This document shows positions 40,713-43,482 of a stretch of DNA of 43,482 nucleotides, piece by piece. Source of the stretch: JAZQQB01 sp045628865 (GTDB taxonomy: Bacteria; Bacillota; Clostridia; Lachnospirales; Lachnospiraceae); the NCBI GenBank assembly GCA_045628865.1, contig JAZQQB010000053.1:1-43482 (forward strand). The letters are read 5' to 3'. Below the pieces are notes generated by a model that worked only from the letters and a program-made list of their open reading frames with translations, searched no databases and had not been told where the DNA came from. The translations under genes were made by a program, and so were the position numbers. The stretch's first letter is position 1. Every line of letters begins with the position of its first letter.

Positions 40713-41195
40713 ATGATTCAAGAAATAAAACAAGAAGATATACTACAGTGTGTAGAAGTGATCAGGAAAAGTTTTTTAACAGTAGCAAAGGAATTTGGGA
40801 TCACAGAGGAAAATGGTGCAAGATTTACTGCTTTTGCAACAGATGAAGATAGGATCAATTGGCATATGTTTGGCGAGCATAGACCGATGTATGGATATTA
40901 TACAAATAATCAACTTATCGGTTATTATTCTTTACTGATCAAAGGAAACGGAGAATGCGAATTAAATAATCTAAGTGTTTTGCCTGAGTATAGGCATAAC
41001 AAGATAGGTTATTCGTTGTTGGCACATTCTTTTGAGATGGCTAAAGAACTGGGATGTACAAAAATGAACATAGGTATTGTTGAAGAAAATACTGTATTGC
41101 GTAGGTGGTATGAGAAATATGGATTTGTGCATACTGGAACAGAAAAATATGATTTCTTTCCGTTTACATGTGGGTATATGGAAAAGGAATTATAG
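40713..41195 (+). CDS. GNAT N-acetyltransferase
   Basis: A 160-residue GNAT starting MIQEIKQEDILQCVEVIRKS. CELNNLSVLPEYRHNKIGYS carries beta4 and the loop RHNKIGYSLL, where the middle Gly of the usual GxG is Lys-Ile, a conservative variant. NIGIVEENTVLRRWYEKYGF is the C-terminal segment. RINWHMFGEHRPMYGYYTNN is typical of a Firmicutes subgroup. AACGGGGAG precedes ATG 40713. The gene is complete. Confidence 0.85.
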   Translation: MIQEIKQEDILQCVEVIRKSFLTVAKEFGITEENGARFTAFATDEDRINWHMFGEHRPMYGYYTNNQLIGYYSLLIKGNGECELNNLSVLPEYRHNKIGYSLLAHSFEMAKELGCTKMNIGIVEENTVLRRWYEKYGFVHTGTEKYDFFPFTCGYMEKEL

Positions 41196-41361
41196 AAAAT
41201 AGACTTTTCGACGATTGGAATTTGATGATGAATATAACCTTCGATTATACGGTTTAAAATTAGTTTTTCGGGTTTAACTTTATAAGGGGGAATGAAAGCT
41301 ATCCCTTGATCAGTTAATTTACATATTAGGTGTGTACATTAACATATTATATGATTCTATG

Positions 41362-41370
41362 TGTTATAAT
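41362..41370 (+). promoter_or_regulatory. Extended -10 promoter
   Basis: TG-T-TATAAT (41362-41370) with only a weak -35. It lies in the 324 bp gap before the diguanylate cyclase gene, which otherwise holds no gene that I can see. Confidence 0.45.
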
Positions 41371-41519
41371 AAGCATAGTGGGAAAAAATGAAATAATTGA
41401 TTACAGTACACACAGGGGATGTAGAGTAACAATAATTGATAAAATGCTGTCAGGTATAGTGATAATATAGGGAAAAATTATCATGAATATAGTATACTGG
41501 GATAAATAAGGGGGCAAGT

Positions 41520-42812
41520 ATGAGAGCGTATTCATATGAAGAAGTGACAAATATTTTAAATAAAAGTATGGAAGCTGTCTTAGTGGTGTCTTCTAAAGAA
41601 GATACCTATCAAAGAATCATGTGTTCAGAACTTTTTTCAAAATTATTAGATGAAACTGGTTCATATACAGAATTAATAAAGAAACTGTGTTTTCACTTAA
41701 GTGAAAGTGATGCAAAAATTACTGAGGATTATCAGGTTTTTTTGCCTAAAATGATTGATTTTAAAGGTAAACATGCCAGAAAGATTAGCTGTGAGATAAA
41801 CGGCGAAAGGTATAGGATACAGATGTTTGTGTGTCCTACAGAAATAGAAGAAGGCGAATATATAATAGTTCTGTCTTCTTTGGATCAATCTGAAAATGAG
41901 AGAGAGATCATTACAGAAAACAAGGTAAAAACGATACAGGAAACATATCTTTTTTCCATGTATATAGATCTAAATAATGATAAGACAAGTGGTATAAATG
42001 TTACAGAGATTTCTGATGATGATTTACATTATGAGATTAAGTATTCAGAGTGGAGAAATACCATTGTAAATATGATATGGGGCGAGGATCAGGAGACATT
42101 TCTTGAAAAGAGTAATCCGGAATATTTAAAGTCTGCTCTTAAACCAGCAAAGAATTTGTCATTTGATTGTCAAATGAAGAATCTCGAAGGACAATTTATA
42201 TGGGTTCGACTTATATTTGGACGTATAGATACTACCAGTGAACAGGATTATAGATTTGTATTTATGGTTCAGAATATACATGAAGATTCCATGCGACTTT
42301 TTAAAGAACTTAAAAAGTTTGAAAATCTTGCATCATTTGATCCTCTTACAGAGGTATTCAATCATGGAAGAATAGAGACGGAAATTAATAATGCAATTGT
42401 GGGATTAAATGGTTGTGATGGGCAAATCTCACTTATGATGCTTGATATTGACTATTTTAAGAAAGTGAATGATACATATGGTCATGCTGTTGGAGATGAG
42501 ACGCTAAAGGCATTTATAAGAAGTGTTAAAGAAAGTTGTGCCTCCTATGATATTAGAATTGGCAGATGGGGCGGCGAAGAGTTTGTCTTTGTATGCTATG
42601 GATATGATAGTAATTCTATACAAGAGATTGCTAAGAAAATACGAGCTGCAGTAGAAAGTAAAATATTTGATACCATTGGTCATATAACATGTAGTATAGG
42701 TATTACCGGGATTTGTAAGAATGATACAGCAGATTCGGCATTTAAGCGTCTTGATGAAGCACTTTATGATGCCAAAACAAGTGGTAGAAATTGTATTAGA
42801 GTAAAAATGTAA
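41520..42812 (+). CDS. PAS-like/GGDEF diguanylate cyclase
   Basis: A 430-residue soluble protein. A poorly conserved N-terminal half, including a PAS-like segment at about 165-255, is followed by a GGDEF domain (about 270-430). ASFDPLTEVFNHGRIETEIN is the domain entry, LDIDYFKKVNDTYGHAVGDE holds the metal and guanine contacts, and RWGGEEF (GGEEF at 351-355) is the active loop. It should make c-di-GMP from two GTP. The RxxD inhibitory site is not evident. GGGGG at 41511 sets the start, and a strong terminator follows. Confidence 0.9.
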   Translation: MRAYSYEEVTNILNKSMEAVLVVSSKEDTYQRIMCSELFSKLLDETGSYTELIKKLCFHLSESDAKITEDYQVFLPKMIDFKGKHARKISCEINGERYRIQMFVCPTEIEEGEYIIVLSSLDQSENEREIITENKVKTIQETYLFSMYIDLNNDKTSGINVTEISDDDLHYEIKYSEWRNTIVNMIWGEDQETFLEKSNPEYLKSALKPAKNLSFDCQMKNLEGQFIWVRLIFGRIDTTSEQDYRFVFMVQNIHEDSMRLFKELKKFENLASFDPLTEVFNHGRIETEINNAIVGLNGCDGQISLMMLDIDYFKKVNDTYGHAVGDETLKAFIRSVKESCASYDIRIGRWGGEEFVFVCYGYDSNSIQEIAKKIRAAVESKIFDTIGHITCSIGITGICKNDTADSAFKRLDEALYDAKTSGRNCIRVKM

Positions 42813-42860
42813 CACTTGTGCTAAGGAAGTTGTCACTAATGCGACGCAAAAGTGACGCGG

Positions 42861-42885
42861 GGTATCGCTTGCGATACCTTTTTTT
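42861..42885 (+). terminator. Rho-independent terminator
   Basis: GGTATCGC pairs with GCGATACC around TT and is followed by TTTTTTT. It closes the diguanylate cyclase transcript. Confidence 0.9.
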
Positions 42886-42919
42886 CTTTCAGTGTGATTC
42901 CTCAAATTTCCTATGAAAG

Positions 42920-43092
42920 AAAAGCGACCCGATGGATCGCACCTCGAGGATAGGAAAATAATGCTACGCATTCCAACTCCCATTCGCGTTGTGATATCAG
43001 GAGTAGTCTATTTGTTCCACCTTTTTTATGTGGGTGCACAAATAAAGAAGTGTGAAAAATACCATTTTTCACACTTCTCGGGCGCGAAAGAG
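42920..43092. repeat. Composite repeat region
   Basis: In order: a 22 bp match to 2416-2437 (AAAGCGACCCGATGGAT); CCTCGAGGATAGGAAAATAA with TGCTACGCAT (42942-42972), matching 16574; a nested hairpin at 43006-43044, related to 1684; a perfect 14 bp stem GAAGTGTGAAAAAT/ATTTTTCACACTTC (43047-43077); then GGCGCGAAAGAG, matching 16612. Relative to the 16574 copy about 100 bp (42973-43079) is inserted. ORFs here are spurious. Confidence 0.6.
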
Positions 43093-43168
43093 CGAAAGGT
43101 GTAAAGGAAATGGATATAAAGTGGCAGGAAAGTATTGATACAGTTATGGTTTGCTGAGAGGAGACACA

Positions 43169-43482
43169 ATGAACAAAATACTATACGAAATACAGTTTAT
43201 AATCCAAAAGACATTAAAAGAATATTTGCCCGAAGTGTCAGTAGAAGATTTAGAAGAAGCCGGAAAGATATATTATATGAATGGCTTGAAGACGAACAAA
43301 ATTACTCATCAAGATGTCGGACAAATGGACATGTATATTCACATGTATGATGATCTTAAACGTGGTGAGGGAGATAATCCAACGCTCGGTATAGTATTAT
43401 GTGCAGATACCGATGAGGATATTGCAAAGTATTCAATTCTTCATGGAAATGAGCAATTATTCGCCTCTAAATATAAATTGTA
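43169..43482 (+). CDS. DUF1016-type PDDEXK nuclease, runs off the window
   Basis: ATG 43169 after GAGAGGAGA opens a frame to the window end (104 codons). From about residue 47 it reads THQDVGQMDMYIHMYDDLKR and NPTLGIVLCADTDEDIAKYS with ASKYKL, the C-terminal block of DUF1016/YhcG-like PDDEXK nucleases (GQ...Y....D, then IGI-LC). The first 46 residues (MNKILYEIQFIIQKTLKEYL) do not look like the normal N-terminal region, so the gene is probably truncated or chimeric at its 5' side. The 3' end lies beyond the window. Confidence 0.5.
   Translation, partial: MNKILYEIQFIIQKTLKEYLPEVSVEDLEEAGKIYYMNGLKTNKITHQDVGQMDMYIHMYDDLKRGEGDNPTLGIVLCADTDEDIAKYSILHGNEQLFASKYKL

Noticed and set aside
42913..43104. 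63-codon ORF
   Set aside because: Lies entirely in repeat DNA (matches to 2416 and 16574) and hairpins.

Overview
The window is low-GC Gram-positive DNA. It has strong GGAGG ribosome binding sites, TTGACA/TATAAT promoters, a Firmicutes-type rlmH and many small accessory families (GNAT acetyltransferases, DUF2500, DUF1349, DUF1801, DUF3267, DMT exporters). This suggests a gut Clostridia member, most likely a Lachnospiraceae relative. That placement is inference from gene style; no marker fixes a genus.

Layout. 1-250 is the 3' end of a group II intron followed by the tail of a broken gene. 250-720 is a 52-53 bp tandem repeat array and a palindromic repeat. 740-2350 is the most core-like part: a zinc-ribbon membrane protein and rlmH. 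2.4-10.3 kb mixes intact small genes (GT1 glycosyltransferase, PAP2 phosphatase, nitroreductase, two GNATs, DUF2500, endonuclease V) with decayed ones. 10.7-15.8 kb holds a lipoprotein and a 1354-residue soluble hybrid sensor kinase (degenerate HD-GYP, helical region, HisKA, HATPase, receiver). 16-24.8 kb is a graveyard of GNATs and fragments: DJ-1, NUDIX-like, ankyrin, beta-lactamase-like and MarR pieces. 25-35.8 kb is the best preserved accessory stretch: RtcB RNA ligase, pentapeptide-repeat protein, DUF1349, phosphotransferase, three alpha/beta hydrolases, a DUF5662-like protein and a DMT transporter with a histidine-rich tail. 36-43.5 kb has a tyrosine phosphatase overlapping a methyltransferase, more GNATs, a TetR fragment divergent from a frameshifted ABC-2 permease, a diguanylate cyclase, and a DUF1016-type nuclease running off the end.

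Two features stand out. First, practically every gene lies on the plus strand as a small, self-contained unit, and adjacent units are often fused, truncated or internally deleted. The region looks like a cassette-style accessory island under continual insertion and deletion, with at least thirteen GNAT loci. Second, several families of short structured repeats sit in the junctions. The most striking is a 16-17 bp hairpin around ATTTCACAAGTGAAAT, present seven times. In four copies it is followed at once by GGAG and by a start codon exactly 11 nt downstream, so the element supplies the ribosome binding site of its gene. Other families are a nested GCCCCC...GGGGGC hairpin (three copies), a 105-108 bp multi-hairpin leader (two copies), a GGTATTTTCGG palindrome (two copies), and an approximately 170 bp hairpin element that splits a zinc-ribbon gene.

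The genes do not form one pathway. Signalling (hybrid kinase, diguanylate cyclase), small-molecule modification (GNATs, glycosyltransferase, phosphotransferase, nitroreductase) and nucleic acid repair (RtcB, endonuclease V) dominate. No CRISPR array, tRNA, rRNA or complete transposase was seen.
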